Assembly: GCA_021272315.1 (NCBI GenBank)
Contig: JAJSLI010000020.1
Location: forward strand, 1 to 64,000
Direction: 5' to 3'
Source of the DNA: Methylacidiphilales bacterium
GTDB lineage: Bacteria; Verrucomicrobiota; Verrucomicrobiia; Methylacidiphilales; UBA1321
DNA: 64,000 bases
The position numbers and the translations under genes are program-made. Shown piece by piece: positions 17,487-26,608 of the stretch. A model generated the notes under the pieces. It searched no databases, was not told the DNA's origin, and was given only the letters and a program-made list of their open reading frames with translations. Each line of letters starts with the position of its first letter. Positions within the stretch are counted from its first letter, which is position 1.

Positions 17487-18752
17487 TCAGTTGGCCGGTG
17501 CGGCCCAATGACCGCCCCAGCCGTTTTGCAGGTCGGCAAGGAACCGTTGCCAGTCGGCGGGTGTGCGGGAGAGGGGGAAGGGTTGCGGACGGACTGGGCG
17601 GTGGGAATCCCAGACAATGTCGAATTGGCCGTCGGCGCGAATGCGCCCAACGCGAACGGGACGCCAGGCGTGCTGAGTCTCGGGATCGATGAGGATGACC
17701 CCTTCCGGAGCGGCCATGCTTTGATCCAGGATGGTTTTGCGGACGGCATCGGTATTTTCTGTTCCGGCGTCCTCGACCGCCTGAGCCCAGAGCTTGACCG
17801 CACAGTAGGCTGCTTCCATCGGATCGGAGACGACCCGGTTGGCGCCATAGCCCTGTCGGAAAGCAGCGACAAGGGCCGCATTACGTGGGCCAGGCAACGT
17901 CTGAAAATAATTCCAGACGGCATAGTCTCCCACGCAGGTGGAGGGGTTGAGCGAAGGCAGTTCGCTTTCGCCGATGCTGAAGGAGATGGTCGGAATCGTC
18001 GCCGGCGAGATGCCCGCCGCGCGCAAGGCGCGGAAGAAGGCGACATTTGTGTCGCCGTTGATGGTGTTGAGTATGACGTCGGGATGGGCGGCCACAATGC
18101 GGGCGACGATGGGTCCAACGGTTGTTCCTCCGAGCGGAATGTAGTCTTGGCTGAGGATTTGTCCGCCGAGGGCCCGGACCTGGTCGCCGATCACGGCGTT
18201 GGCGGCGCGAGGAAAAACATAATCGGAACCGACAAGATAGAAACGGCGGGCCCTGAGATTGTCAAAAGCCCACTTCACCGCAGGTATAATCTGCTGGTTA
18301 GGTGCAGCGCCCAGATAGACGATGTTGGGCGATTGCTCCAAGCCCTCGTACTGGACGGGGTAGAATAGGAGGCCGCCGAGTTGCTCGAAAATCGGGCGCA
18401 CGGTTTTGCGGCTGGCGGAGGTCCAACAGCCAAAAACGGCGCAGACTTTTTCGTCCGCCAGCAGCCGGTGCGATTCCTGCGCGAAGGTGGGCCAGTCGGA
18501 ACGGCCGTCGGCGACGATGGGTTCGACGCGACGGCCACCCAGAAGGCCGCCGGAAGCATTGATTTCCTCGATGGCCAGCTCAGTCGCCTGCACAACCGGG
18601 GTCTCGCTAATGGACATGGTCCCCGTCAGGGAGTGCAGAATGCCGACACGAATTGGGGGGAGGGATTGCCGGTGCCAAAGCTGGCCGAGAATGAGGCAAA
18701 TGACCGTTGACCCGGCGATTGCCAGGATCCATTGCCGGGAGCGTGTTGTCAT
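17487..18752 (-). CDS. Urea/amide-type periplasmic substrate-binding protein
   Basis: A 421-residue exported or membrane-anchored binding protein. After an N-terminal hydrophobic segment (about 8-25), the mature part begins IRVGILHSLTGTMSISE. This is the characteristic start of UrtA/AmiC/FmdD-type proteins that bind urea or short-chain amides. Further family features are GGRRVEPIVADG, FGCWTSASRK, LFYPVQYEG and GETELP-like SIGESELPS. No permease or ATPase genes are nearby. Thirteen bases separate it from the hybrid kinase, so it probably delivers a ligand signal to that kinase rather than feeding a transporter. Confidence 0.85.
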   Translation of the reverse strand: MTTRSRQWILAIAGSTVICLILGQLWHRQSLPPIRVGILHSLTGTMSISETPVVQATELAIEEINASGGLLGGRRVEPIVADGRSDWPTFAQESHRLLADEKVCAVFGCWTSASRKTVRPIFEQLGGLLFYPVQYEGLEQSPNIVYLGAAPNQQIIPAVKWAFDNLRARRFYLVGSDYVFPRAANAVIGDQVRALGGQILSQDYIPLGGTTVGPIVARIVAAHPDVILNTINGDTNVAFFRALRAAGISPATIPTISFSIGESELPSLNPSTCVGDYAVWNYFQTLPGPRNAALVAAFRQGYGANRVVSDPMEAAYCAVKLWAQAVEDAGTENTDAVRKTILDQSMAAPEGVILIDPETQHAWRPVRVGRIRADGQFDIVWDSHRPVRPQPFPLSRTPADWQRFLADLQNGWGGHWAAPAN

Positions 18753-19035
18753 CGATCCATCACCCCAAGTTCAATCTGTGGCAGCGATTTGAATGCCAAT
18801 CTGTTGGGTTGGACGGAGGGAAAATTTGGAATTTTTGCACCTCGCGCAACCTGGACATGAATCGTAGGCAAACCTCCGGCAGAACCGCTCAAAATTCCAG
18901 ACCGTTTTTATTCGATTCAATCCACCACGTTTATGATCACGATGGGGGTTTATCGAGCAAATTCGCCGGGCGGTCTTTCGGTATTGCCCAAGAGCAATTT
19001 ATTTTCTCCTTTCGGAGGACGTTTTACCTGGGAAT

Positions 19036-20445
19036 TCAACTCGCCTTGACCTGCGCGACAAGGGCGTTCAAGGAAGCTTTCGCGTCGCCGAAAAGCATCC
19101 GCGTATTGTCCTTGTAGAAGAGATGGTTTTCAATGCCTGCGAAACCTGTGGCCATCGAGCGTTTCATGACAATGACGGTTTTGGCGTGGTCGGCATCAAT
19201 AATGGGCATGCCATAAATCGGGCTGCCTTTATCTTCGCGCGCGGCGGGATTGACCACGTCATTCGCGCCAATGACAAGGCAGACATCCACGCGGTCCATG
19301 GTGGGATTGATGGCTTCCATTTCGCAAAGCTGGTCGTAGGGAACATTCGCTTCGGCCAGCAAGACATTCATATGGCCGGGCATGCGTCCGGCCACGGGAT
19401 GAATCGCAAAGCGCACTTCCACGCCGCGTTCGGCGAGTTCCTCGGAAAGTTCCTGCACCTGATGCTGCGCTTGCGCCACCGCCATGCCGTAACCGGGCAC
19501 GATGACGACTTGTTGCGCATAGGCCAGCAACAACGCCGCTTCATCCGCCTGGATAGATTTGACCGTTTTACCCGCGAGATCACCCCCGGCCGCGCCTGTG
19601 CCGCCGGCGGAACCAAACGCGCCGAACAGAACATTCGAGACCGGACGGTTCATTGCCTTGCACATGAGCAAGGTGAGCAGGGTGCCGGATGAACCGACAA
19701 GCGTGCCTGCGACCACCATCGCAAGATTGTTGATTGCAAATCCGTCCGCTGCAACCGCGAGACCGGTGAAGGAATTCAACAGCGATATTACAACCGGCAT
19801 GTCTGCGCCGCCGATGGGCATGACCATCGCCACGCCGAAGAACAGCGCCAGCAAAAACAAAACGATGAACGCTGTGAAGGTGCCGCCCTCGGAGGCATAA
19901 AAAGTCAGCCAGCCGCCCAGGCCGAGAATGACGAGCAGGACGAGTCCGTTTAATATATTCTGGCCGGGGAACGTGTACGGCTTTTCAAATTTCCCCTCCA
20001 GTTTCAGAAACGCGATAATACTGCCGGAAAATGAAAGCGATCCGATGAGCGTCGCAAAAAGCATGGAAACCGCGAGAAACGTCGTGATCTGGTTGTCCGG
20101 CCTGGTGAATTCCAGGCTCGCGACCAGCGCCGCGGCTCCGCCGCCCACCCCGTTGAAGAGCGCCACCATTTGCGGCATCGAAGTCATCTTCACGGAATAC
20201 GCGCCAATTGCGCCGATGATCAAACCGATGACTATGCCGATGGCAATGAGCGTGTAGTTGATGCTCCAGGTTTGCGACCAGACATAATCGCCGGTCGGCT
20301 TATGCAGGGTCAGAAACGCTATCAGCATACCGCCAGCCGCCACCAGGTTGCCGAGGCGCGCCGTCTTCGGCGACGCCAGCAGCTTGATGCCGACGATGAA
20401 TAATGCCGAGACCCCAATGATGATGTAGGCGTTGATAGGGCTCAC
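19036..20445 (-). CDS. pntB: NAD(P) transhydrogenase subunit beta
   Basis: A 469-residue membrane subunit of the proton-translocating transhydrogenase, which moves hydride between NADH and NADP+. About nine hydrophobic helices cover residues 1-260. The C-terminal NADP(H)-binding domain III contains VIVPGYGMAVAQAQ, then RFAIHPVAGRMPGHMNVLLAEA and GANDVVNPAA. The start is GTG at 20445, overlapping the stop of the preceding gene by four bases (GTGA). It is the last gene of pntAA-pntAB-pntB. Confidence 0.95.
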   Translation of the reverse strand: MSPINAYIIIGVSALFIVGIKLLASPKTARLGNLVAAGGMLIAFLTLHKPTGDYVWSQTWSINYTLIAIGIVIGLIIGAIGAYSVKMTSMPQMVALFNGVGGGAAALVASLEFTRPDNQITTFLAVSMLFATLIGSLSFSGSIIAFLKLEGKFEKPYTFPGQNILNGLVLLVILGLGGWLTFYASEGGTFTAFIVLFLLALFFGVAMVMPIGGADMPVVISLLNSFTGLAVAADGFAINNLAMVVAGTLVGSSGTLLTLLMCKAMNRPVSNVLFGAFGSAGGTGAAGGDLAGKTVKSIQADEAALLLAYAQQVVIVPGYGMAVAQAQHQVQELSEELAERGVEVRFAIHPVAGRMPGHMNVLLAEANVPYDQLCEMEAINPTMDRVDVCLVIGANDVVNPAAREDKGSPIYGMPIIDADHAKTVIVMKRSMATGFAGIENHLFYKDNTRMLFGDAKASLNALVAQVKAS

Positions 20446-20720
20446 TTCTTTGCTTTCTTGAACATTTGCAACATCCGGTCCGTGACCATGAAGCCGCCGA
20501 AGACGTTGGCGGAACCGAAAACGACCGCGATAAATCCCAGCGCCTGCTCCGGCAGCGTGGCCGCATCCGCCAGCACCAGGATGCCGCCGAACAAAATAAT
20601 GCCGTGAATGGCGTTCGTGCCGGACATCAATGGCGTGTGCAGCATCGAGGGCACCTTGGAGATGACCTCAATGCCGACAAAAATGGCCAGAATAAAAATG
20701 AAAATAATATTGGAATCCAT
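20442..20720 (-). CDS. pntAB: NAD(P) transhydrogenase subunit alpha, membrane part
   Basis: A 92-residue membrane protein that corresponds to the C-terminal, membrane part of E. coli PntA. It has three hydrophobic helices and the conserved motif VPSMLHTPLMSGTNAIHG. Splitting alpha into two polypeptides is common outside enterobacteria. It lies six bases after pntAA and overlaps pntB by four. Confidence 0.94.
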   Translation of the reverse strand: MDSNIIFIFILAIFVGIEVISKVPSMLHTPLMSGTNAIHGIILFGGILVLADAATLPEQALGFIAVVFGSANVFGGFMVTDRMLQMFKKAKK

Positions 20721-20726
20721 GGAATT

Positions 20727-21860
20727 TTAGCCGGGTTTGGCGGTGAGTTTTTCGTTCACGATCCTGCCTCCATGCGTGACGAGGCAGCTTTTGATGATTT
20801 CGTCGTCGGGTTTGAGCACGAAGGTTTTTTCCTTTTTATCCCAAAAGGCCTCGACCAGTGCCACGAGGTTGGCCGCATAAACCTGGCTGGCGTCCAACGG
20901 CACGCGTCCGGGCAGATTCGCAAGGCCGACGATTTTTACCCCGTTGCGGTCGATGACCTGGTCGTAGGCGACATCTTCAACGTTGCCACCGGTTTCCACC
21001 GCGAGGTCAACGACCACGCTGCCGGGCTTCATGGCGTTGAGCATTTCCTTGGTAACCAGAATCGGCGCTTTGCGTCCGAATACCTGCGCGGCGGTGATGA
21101 CCACGTCGGAATCGCCGCAGGTTTTTTTCATCGCGTCGCGCTGTTTTTGGATCTGTTCCTCGGTCAACGCCTTCGCATAGCCGTCCTTCGTCTGGCCGGT
21201 CTCTCCAAGATCAATTTTGAGAAATTGGGCTCCGAGCGATTTCACCTGTTCTTCGACAACGGGCCGCGTGTCATAGGCGGTGACCTTCGCGCCCAGCCGT
21301 TTCGCGGTGGCAATCGCCTGCAAACCGGCGACGCCGACGCCTATGATGAAAACTTTTGCCGGCAGAATCGTTCCCGCCGCCGTGGTCATCATGGGAAAAA
21401 TTTTGTTGGAATGGCTCGCGGCGAGGATGACAGCCGCGTAGCCGCCAAGGTTGGCCTGCGAGGAGAGGGCATCCATTCCCTGGCAGATGGTGGAACGGGG
21501 AATCATCTCCATGCAAATGGCGCTTACCCCGGATTCCGCGAGCTTTTGCAACAAATCCGGCTGGTTAAAGGGATCGAGATAACTGATGTGAATCGTGCCC
21601 GGCTTCAGGCTTCCAATATCATCGAGGGGCGGCTTGCCCAGCCGCAGAACGATATTTGCCGCCGCCAGCCCGGACGCACGATCCGGGGCCACGCTCGCGC
21701 CTGCCGCGGTGTACGCGGCATCCGGGAAATGAACGCTCAAGCCCAAACCGGACTCGATTTCCACCTGCGCACCCAGTTTCACGAGCCGAGTCACCGTGGA
21801 CGGCACCATAGCCACCCGTTTTTCGATGGGACTGGTTTCACGCGCTACAAAGATTCGCAT
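20727..21860 (-). CDS. pntAA: NAD(P) transhydrogenase subunit alpha, NAD-binding part
   Basis: A 377-residue soluble domain I of transhydrogenase. It begins MRIFVARETSPIEKRVAMVP, typical of alanine dehydrogenase/PntA proteins. It has a Rossmann dinucleotide motif (VFIIGVGVAGLQAIATAKRLGA) and the conserved RPVVEEQVKSLGA. Together with the next two genes it forms the complete enzyme. The start is the ATG at 21860; a TTG one codon earlier also opens the frame, but a TGAGG sequence is better placed for the ATG. Confidence 0.94.
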   Translation of the reverse strand: MRIFVARETSPIEKRVAMVPSTVTRLVKLGAQVEIESGLGLSVHFPDAAYTAAGASVAPDRASGLAAANIVLRLGKPPLDDIGSLKPGTIHISYLDPFNQPDLLQKLAESGVSAICMEMIPRSTICQGMDALSSQANLGGYAAVILAASHSNKIFPMMTTAAGTILPAKVFIIGVGVAGLQAIATAKRLGAKVTAYDTRPVVEEQVKSLGAQFLKIDLGETGQTKDGYAKALTEEQIQKQRDAMKKTCGDSDVVITAAQVFGRKAPILVTKEMLNAMKPGSVVVDLAVETGGNVEDVAYDQVIDRNGVKIVGLANLPGRVPLDASQVYAANLVALVEAFWDKKEKTFVLKPDDEIIKSCLVTHGGRIVNEKLTAKPG

Positions 21861-22209
21861 CAAACCTCATTAGGGGAGTTCGGTTGAAATAAAAGCAATT
21901 AAAAGCAATAATTGACCTGAAATTTTACTGCTAATAGTAGTGCATCTAATGGGGCGGTGGCCAAGTCCAAGAGCTGTCATTTGGGAAGTGGAAATTTGGG
22001 GCGAAAATTGACGATTGTCAGTGAATTCGCCAAATGAGGGACGAAATGGCAAATAGTCCCAAGCTGGTCCAAGATTCCCGGCGTATTGCCAAGTTATTCC
22101 CGGGGCATCTTTTGGGACGAGACTATTAACATGAGATCCCTGCCGATCTCAAATAAGTCACTTTTCCCTTGCTCCCTGTGTCTTCTCTGCTTTAATCGAC
22201 CCTCACCTT
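21861..22209. promoter_or_regulatory. Divergent intergenic region, pntAA / rpsO
   Basis: About 350 bases with no credible gene, A+T-richer near pntAA. It must hold the promoters for the pnt operon (minus strand) and rpsO (plus strand). A TTGACC at 21912 lies near a TAATAG, but the spacing is too short to call a promoter confidently. No clear S15-binding pseudoknot or terminator could be drawn by eye. Confidence 0.5.
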
Positions 22210-22473
22210 ATGGAAGCAGCGCAGAAAACGGAATACACGAAGGAGTTCAAGTTGCACGAGAAGGACACCGGCTCGGCCGATGTCCAGATCGCGATTCTCA
22301 CTCATCGTATTAACGACCTCACCAAGCACTTGCAAAAGTTCACCAAGGACCATAGCTCGCGCCGGGGTCTTCTGATGATGGTCGCGCAGCGCAAAAAGCT
22401 GCAGGACTACCTCAAAAAATCCGATTCCGCCCGCTACGATAAGGTCATTCAGAAACTAAACCTGCGCAAGTAG
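22210..22473 (+). CDS. rpsO: 30S ribosomal protein S15
   Basis: An 87-residue primary rRNA-binding protein of the small subunit, close to the usual 89. It has the family signature D-TGSADVQIAILT-RI-LT-HL and the basic SSRRGLLMMVAQRKKLQDYL helix that contacts 16S rRNA helix 22. It is followed by pnp, the widely conserved rpsO-pnp order. Confidence 0.97.
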   Translation: MEAAQKTEYTKEFKLHEKDTGSADVQIAILTHRINDLTKHLQKFTKDHSSRRGLLMMVAQRKKLQDYLKKSDSARYDKVIQKLNLRK

Positions 22474-22488
22474 CGTCCCCCTCCGCGA

Positions 22489-22518
22489 AAGGCCCTTCCG
22501 CCTGGCGGAACGGGTCTT
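22489..22518 (+). promoter_or_regulatory. Stem-loop in the rpsO-pnp intergenic region
   Basis: AAGGCCCTTCCG pairs with CGGAA-c-GGGTCTT around a CCTGG loop, giving a 12-bp stem with one bulged base and one G-T pair. It starts 16 bases after the rpsO stop. In E. coli an RNase III-cleaved hairpin in the pnp leader mediates autoregulation. A similar role here is an inference. No U-tract follows, so a simple terminator is less likely. Confidence 0.5.
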
Positions 22519-22641
22519 CCCGAAAACTTCAGAGTACAATCAACTTCATCGCCCGACAGGCTCCCGGCGACTGAGTTCATTGTCCTCTGCGTTTCTTTTC
22601 CGGTGGAGACGCCTCTCGCGCTCCAACCGAGAAAAGAACCC

Positions 22642-24789
22642 ATGTCCAGCATTCACACGGTGTCGGCCCAATTTGGCGCCCACCCCATCATCATCGAAAC
22701 CGGCAAGCTCGCCAAACTCGCCGACGGCGCCGTCAGCGTCCGCTATGGCGATACCCTCGTCATCGTCACCGCCGTCTCCGCAACCAAGATCAAGGAAGGC
22801 CAGGACTTCTTCCCCCTCACCGTCGAGTACCGCGAGCGCGCCGCCGCCGTCGGCAAGATTCCCGGCGGTTATTTCAGACGTGAAGGCCGCCCCACGGAAA
22901 AGGAAATCCTCACCTGTCGCATGACCGACCGTCCGCTGCGCCCCCTCTTTCCCAAGGGCTACCTTTACGACACACAGATCATCACCACCCTCCTTTCCGC
23001 CGATGGTGAAAACGATCCCGACAGTCTCTCGATCAACGGCGCTTCCGCCGCGCTCATGGTCTCCGATATTCCCTTCGGCGGCCCCATCGGCGCAGTCCGC
23101 GTCGGCCGGATAGACGGCAAATTCGTCACCCAGCCCACCCACGCCCAGATGGACCTCAGCGACCTCGACCTCGTCTACGTCGCCACCGAAACCGACATCC
23201 TCATGATCGAAGGCTCCGCCCTCGAACTCCCTGAAGAGGACTTCAAGGCCGCACTCGACTACGCCCAAAAGGAAGCGCAGGTCATCATCGGTCTCCAGAA
23301 GGAACTCACCGCCCGCGCCGCCAAGCCCAAGCGCAACTTGCCGCTTTACACGGTCAAGCCCGAGTTGGTCGACCTCGCCTATGAGATGGTCGCCTCCCGC
23401 ATTGAAGGCGCGATCTACCGCCCGAGCAAGGTCGAGCGCTATACTGCCGTCGGCGAACTGAAAAAAGAAGTCGAGGCCGCTATCAAGGTCAAGTATCCCG
23501 AAGCCACCGCTTTTGACATCAGCTCCGCCTTCGCCCAAGTTGAGATCAAGGCCTTTCGCGCCGCCATTCTCGACCAGAAGAAACGCAGCGATGGACGCGG
23601 CGTGAAGGAAATCCGCCCTCTTTCCGGCGAAGTCGGGCTTCTGCCCCGTTCCCACGGTTCCTCCCTCTTCGCTCGCGGCGAAACCCAGGCCCTCTGCCTG
23701 GCCACTCTCGCCCCCAGCGACGAAGCCCAGGAACTCGACGGCTACACCGGCGGCGAAATCTCCAAGCGCTTCATTCTCCACTACAACTTCCCTCCCTTCT
23801 CCGTCGGCGAAACCGGACGCGTCGGTGGGTTGAACCGTCGCGAAATCGGCCACGGCGCGCTGGCCGAAAGGTCCCTCCTCGCCGTTATCCCCAGTGAAAC
23901 CGACTTTCCCTACGCCATCCGCGTCTCCTCCGAAGTCATGGAATCGAACGGTTCCACCTCCATGGCCTCTGTCTGCGGCGGCTGCCTCTCCCTCATGGAC
24001 GCCGGCGTGCCGATCAAGTCGCCGGTGGCCGGCATTTCCGTCGGCCTCGTCACCGAGTACGACGACCAGGACAACCTCAAGCGTTACCTCACCCTGATCG
24101 ACATCCTCGGCGCGGAAGACCACTACGGCGACATGGATTTCAAGCTCTCCGGCACCCGCGAAGGCGTTACCGGCTTCCAGCTCGATCTCAAACTCTCCGG
24201 CATTCCGCTCTCCATCATGAAGGAAGCCGTTGACCAGGCCAAAGAGGCCCGCGGCCAGATCCTTGACTTCATGCAAACCGTCATCAACGCGCCGCGCGGC
24301 GAACTCTCCCAGTTCGCGCCCCGCATCGAGACCATCCAGATTAACCCCGAGAAGATCGGCCTCGTCATCGGCCCCGGCGGCAAAAACATCAAGAGCATCG
24401 TCGCCGAAACCGGCGCCGAAATTAACATCGAAGACGATGGCCGCGTCAAAATCTACTCCTCCAGCGGCGACGCCATGCAACGCGCCAAGGAAATCATCCT
24501 CGGCATGGTCGGTGACATCGAAGTCGGCAAGATTTATCGCGGTAGCGTGGTCACCATCAAGGACTTCGGCGCTTTCGTCGAAGTCCTCCCCGGCAAGGAC
24601 GGTCTCGTCCACATCTCCGAATGGTCAGACGCGCGCATCAACCGCATGACCGACGCCGCCAAGATCGGCGACGAAGTCTGGGTCAAGTGCATCGGCCAGG
24701 ACGACAAGGGCCGTTCCAAGCTCAGCCGCAAGGCCGCGCTCAAGGAACGCGCCGAAGCCGGCTTGGACGCCCCCGAGCCCAAGGCCTGA
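22642..24789 (+). CDS. pnp: Polyribonucleotide nucleotidyltransferase (PNPase)
   Basis: A 715-residue phosphorolytic 3'-5' exoribonuclease that works in mRNA decay. Two RNase PH domains are visible, the second containing RGETQALC and the [17 protein letters not shown] motif with D-x-x-L-G-x-ED. A KH domain follows with [16 protein letters not shown]-terminal S1 domain contains [20 protein letters not shown]. The start is the ATG at 22642, where family homology begins and which follows GAGAAAAGAA. An upstream in-frame start at 22603 lacks homology. Confidence 0.97.
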   Translation: MSSIHTVSAQFGAHPIIIETGKLAKLADGAVSVRYGDTLVIVTAVSATKIKEGQDFFPLTVEYRERAAAVGKIPGGYFRREGRPTEKEILTCRMTDRPLRPLFPKGYLYDTQIITTLLSADGENDPDSLSINGASAALMVSDIPFGGPIGAVRVGRIDGKFVTQPTHAQMDLSDLDLVYVATETDILMIEGSALELPEEDFKAALDYAQKEAQVIIGLQKELTARAAKPKRNLPLYTVKPELVDLAYEMVASRIEGAIYRPSKVERYTAVGELKKEVEAAIKVKYPEATAFDISSAFAQVEIKAFRAAILDQKKRSDGRGVKEIRPLSGEVGLLPRSHGSSLFARGETQALCLATLAPSDEAQELDGYTGGEISKRFILHYNFPPFSVGETGRVGGLNRREIGHGALAERSLLAVIPSETDFPYAIRVSSEVMESNGSTSMASVCGGCLSLMDAGVPIKSPVAGISVGLVTEYDDQDNLKRYLTLIDILGAEDHYGDMDFKLSGTREGVTGFQLDLKLSGIPLSIMKEAVDQAKEARGQILDFMQTVINAPRGELSQFAPRIETIQINPEKIGLVIGPGGKNIKSIVAETGAEINIEDDGRVKIYSSSGDAMQRAKEIILGMVGDIEVGKIYRGSVVTIKDFGAFVEVLPGKDGLVHISEWSDARINRMTDAAKIGDEVWVKCIGQDDKGRSKLSRKAALKERAEAGLDAPEPKA

Positions 24790-24881
24790 ACTGCCACATG
24801 GTAGGGTCCTAATTTGATAAACCTGAAGACAACCATTTTAACCGGATGATTGACGATAGTCTAAGCTGATCGTACCTTTAT

Positions 24882-25136
24882 GTGACGGTTAAAAGCTGTT
24901 TCGCGAAAATGAATAACATCAAATCTGACCATCTTGTTTCTGCTGGCTCGATTCTAATCGGAGCGGGCACGATCATGAACATAGCCGGAATCTACTTTCA
25001 GTACAACTACTCCAACAGCGACGAGGAGGCGGATAGGTGCGCCATTTTCCGCGATTGGCGTATGGTTGGTCAGGATATTGAAAAAGCCATTGAAACGGAA
25101 GGCCCCAGCCTTCTTGCTCAAGGCGTTGGGGGCTAA
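24882..25136 (+). CDS. Small hypothetical protein, one membrane segment
   Basis: A protein of 84 residues from GTG at 24882, or 75 from the ATG at 24909, which I consider as likely. It has one hydrophobic stretch (ILIGAGTIMNIAGIYF) followed by an acidic, soluble tail. It is not recognised. Its stop overlaps the start of the DUF2335-like gene (TAATG), so the two are probably co-translated. The pair is A+T-richer than the flanking pnp and peroxiredoxin genes. Confidence 0.5.
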   Translation: MTVKSCFAKMNNIKSDHLVSAGSILIGAGTIMNIAGIYFQYNYSNSDEEADRCAIFRDWRMVGQDIEKAIETEGPSLLAQGVGG

Positions 25137-25681
25137 TGGCTGACACAGAGCCGCAAGATGCAGACCAGTCCCATAAAAGGGAAATTAGTCTTCGTCGCGC
25201 TGTTAATTTTGAACGTTTGTTTTCGGAAGAACCCCTAAAATCACTTAGTCCGGAGCAAAGAAGCGCCCTTGAGCAAACGCTCACGAGGATCGAGATTTCA
25301 GCTTCGCAGTCAATCAGCTATTCGGGGCCGCTGCCTCATCCGTCTTTGCTGGCTAAATACAACGATGTGATTCCAAATGGCGCAGAGCGCATGATGGTAA
25401 TGGCTGAAAAACAGAGCGACCACCGGCTTAAGATCGAAACAATGGTTGTAAACAACCAGCAAAGGCAGAGTACAGTAGGGCAATATTTTGCACTGGTGAT
25501 AACAATCGCGGGATTGGCACTTTCGGGATGGTTGATTGTCAATAATCACGATACCGCAGGCAGCGCAATTGGAGTTGCCACGATTGGGAGTGTTGCAGCA
25601 GCGTTCATAGCCGGACGAACTAAACAGAGGTCGGAGCTGGACTCAAAGCGCCGAGCCGTTGAAGCTGCTGAAGAGGAATAA
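25136..25681 (+). CDS. DUF2335-like membrane protein
   Basis: A 181-residue protein. A charged N-terminus leads to the motif SYSGPLPHPSLLAKYNDVIP and then AERMMVMAEKQSDHR, which is characteristic of DUF2335 proteins. Two hydrophobic segments follow (about 118-135 and 142-158) with a glycine-rich turn, and then an acidic C-terminus. Function is unknown. The small upstream gene and A+T-rich composition suggest a laterally acquired unit. Confidence 0.6.
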   Translation: MADTEPQDADQSHKREISLRRAVNFERLFSEEPLKSLSPEQRSALEQTLTRIEISASQSISYSGPLPHPSLLAKYNDVIPNGAERMMVMAEKQSDHRLKIETMVVNNQQRQSTVGQYFALVITIAGLALSGWLIVNNHDTAGSAIGVATIGSVAAAFIAGRTKQRSELDSKRRAVEAAEEE

Positions 25682-25780
25682 GTCGACGGTTGAGTGCGTG
25701 TTTGGCCGCATCTAGTCAAAATGGGCGAATACGGGTAGTTCCCCATTTGGCAAATTAGGACACTACCCTCCGCACGCCCC

Positions 25781-25832
25781 GGTTGACCAATCAGCCTGAT
25801 TTGCTCTAAACCTTAGGCAAATCAGATCAACC
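25781..25832 (+). promoter_or_regulatory. Structured leader upstream of peroxiredoxin
   Basis: CTGATTTGC (25796-25804) and GCAAATCAG (25817-25825) are perfect 9-base inverted repeats around a 12-base loop. An outer stem, GGTTGA (25781-25786) with TCAACC (25827-25832), closes the structure. It ends 13 bases before the peroxiredoxin ATG. A further GCAAAT lies near 25750. It could be an operator for an oxidative-stress regulator or an RNA element that masks the ribosome-binding site. Confidence 0.5.
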
Positions 25833-25845
25833 CAGACATACCCCT

Positions 25846-26322
25846 ATGCCCCTCAAAATCGGAACTTCCGCCCCTGACTTCACCCTCAAAACCAAAAACG
25901 CCAACGGCCTCGAAGACGTCAAGCTCAGCGCCAACTTCGGCCAGCGCAACACCGTCCTGCTCTTTTTCCCGCTCGCCTTTACCGGCGTCTGCACCCAGGA
26001 ATTTTGCGACGTTTCCGGCGGCATCTCCGCCTACGACAGCCTCAACGCCGCCGTCTACGGCATCAGCGTGGACAGTCCCTTCGCGCAGGAGGCCTGGGCC
26101 TTGAAGGAAAAGATCAACATCAAGCTGCTGAGCGACCTGAACAAGACCGTCATCAAGTCCTACGAGGTCGTCTTCCCCGGACTCGCCGGCATCGGCGACA
26201 CGGCGGCCCGCGCCGCCTTCGTCATCGACAAACAGGGCAAGATTATCTACGCCGAACAGACCGCGACGCCCAAGGACCTGCCCAATTTCGAAGCGGTTAA
26301 AGCCACCCTCGCCAAACTCTAA
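25846..26322 (+). CDS. Peroxiredoxin, AhpE/AhpC-TSA family
   Basis: A 158-residue thiol peroxidase that reduces hydroperoxides in the cytosol. The active site reads PLAFTGVCTQEFC: the P-x3-T-x2-C motif with the peroxidatic cysteine, plus a second cysteine five residues later that could act as an atypical resolving residue. The catalytic Arg region is GDTAARAAFVID. A perfect inverted repeat lies just upstream. Fourteen bases separate it from the DUF883 gene, suggesting an operon. Confidence 0.9.
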   Translation: MPLKIGTSAPDFTLKTKNANGLEDVKLSANFGQRNTVLLFFPLAFTGVCTQEFCDVSGGISAYDSLNAAVYGISVDSPFAQEAWALKEKINIKLLSDLNKTVIKSYEVVFPGLAGIGDTAARAAFVIDKQGKIIYAEQTATPKDLPNFEAVKATLAKL

Positions 26323-26336
26323 TCCTCTCAGCGCTC

Positions 26337-26567
26337 ATGAGCACCAGCAACGACCAGCCCCATCACGCCCTCGATCTGACCACCCAGGCCCGCGAGGCCG
26401 TTCGCAAAGTCAGCGGCCACCTCAACGAGCAGGCCAATGTCATCCGCGACGCCACCGCCGTCGTCCGCTACAACACCCAGGACTTCATCCAGAACAATCC
26501 CTGGCAGTCGGTCGCGATTGCCGCGGGCATCGGGTTCCTGGTCGGCGTGGTCGTCTCGCGGCGCTGA
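26337..26567 (+). CDS. DUF883/ElaB-YqjD-like inner-membrane-anchored protein
   Basis: A 76-residue protein with an amphipathic helical N-terminal part and a C-terminal membrane anchor. The anchor has the family signature: NPWQSVAIAAGIGFLVG followed by RR at the C-terminus. E. coli relatives (ElaB, YqjD) anchor ribosomes or respond to oxidative stress and stationary phase. That fits its position just after a peroxiredoxin. A terminator follows. Confidence 0.8.
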   Translation: MSTSNDQPHHALDLTTQAREAVRKVSGHLNEQANVIRDATAVVRYNTQDFIQNNPWQSVAIAAGIGFLVGVVVSRR

Positions 26568-26577
26568 TCCTCCGTTG

Positions 26578-26608
26578 TTGTGGCGGTCGGAGACCACCAC
26601 AAGTTTTT
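26578..26608 (+). terminator. Rho-independent terminator
   Basis: TTGTGGCGGTC (26578-26588) pairs with GACCACCACAA (26592-26602) with one C-A mismatch and a GGA loop, followed by G and five T residues. It ends the peroxiredoxin-DUF883 transcript. It overlaps the stop codon of the convergent lpxA gene. Confidence 0.75.

Noticed and set aside
17474..18118. Open-frame extension upstream of the hybrid kinase
   Set aside because: It overlaps the binding-protein gene in another frame and shows no domain; the membrane anchor of the kinase begins at the ATG at 17473.
19005..19020. Possible pntB terminator (CTCC-GAAA-GGAG type stem)
   Set aside because: The stem has only four pairs and the following A/T stretch on the minus strand is not a clear U-tract.
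22546..24612. Long minus-strand open frame opposite pnp
   Set aside because: It is an antisense shadow caused by high G+C and biased codons of pnp; the product is low-complexity Asp/Gly/Ala without a domain.
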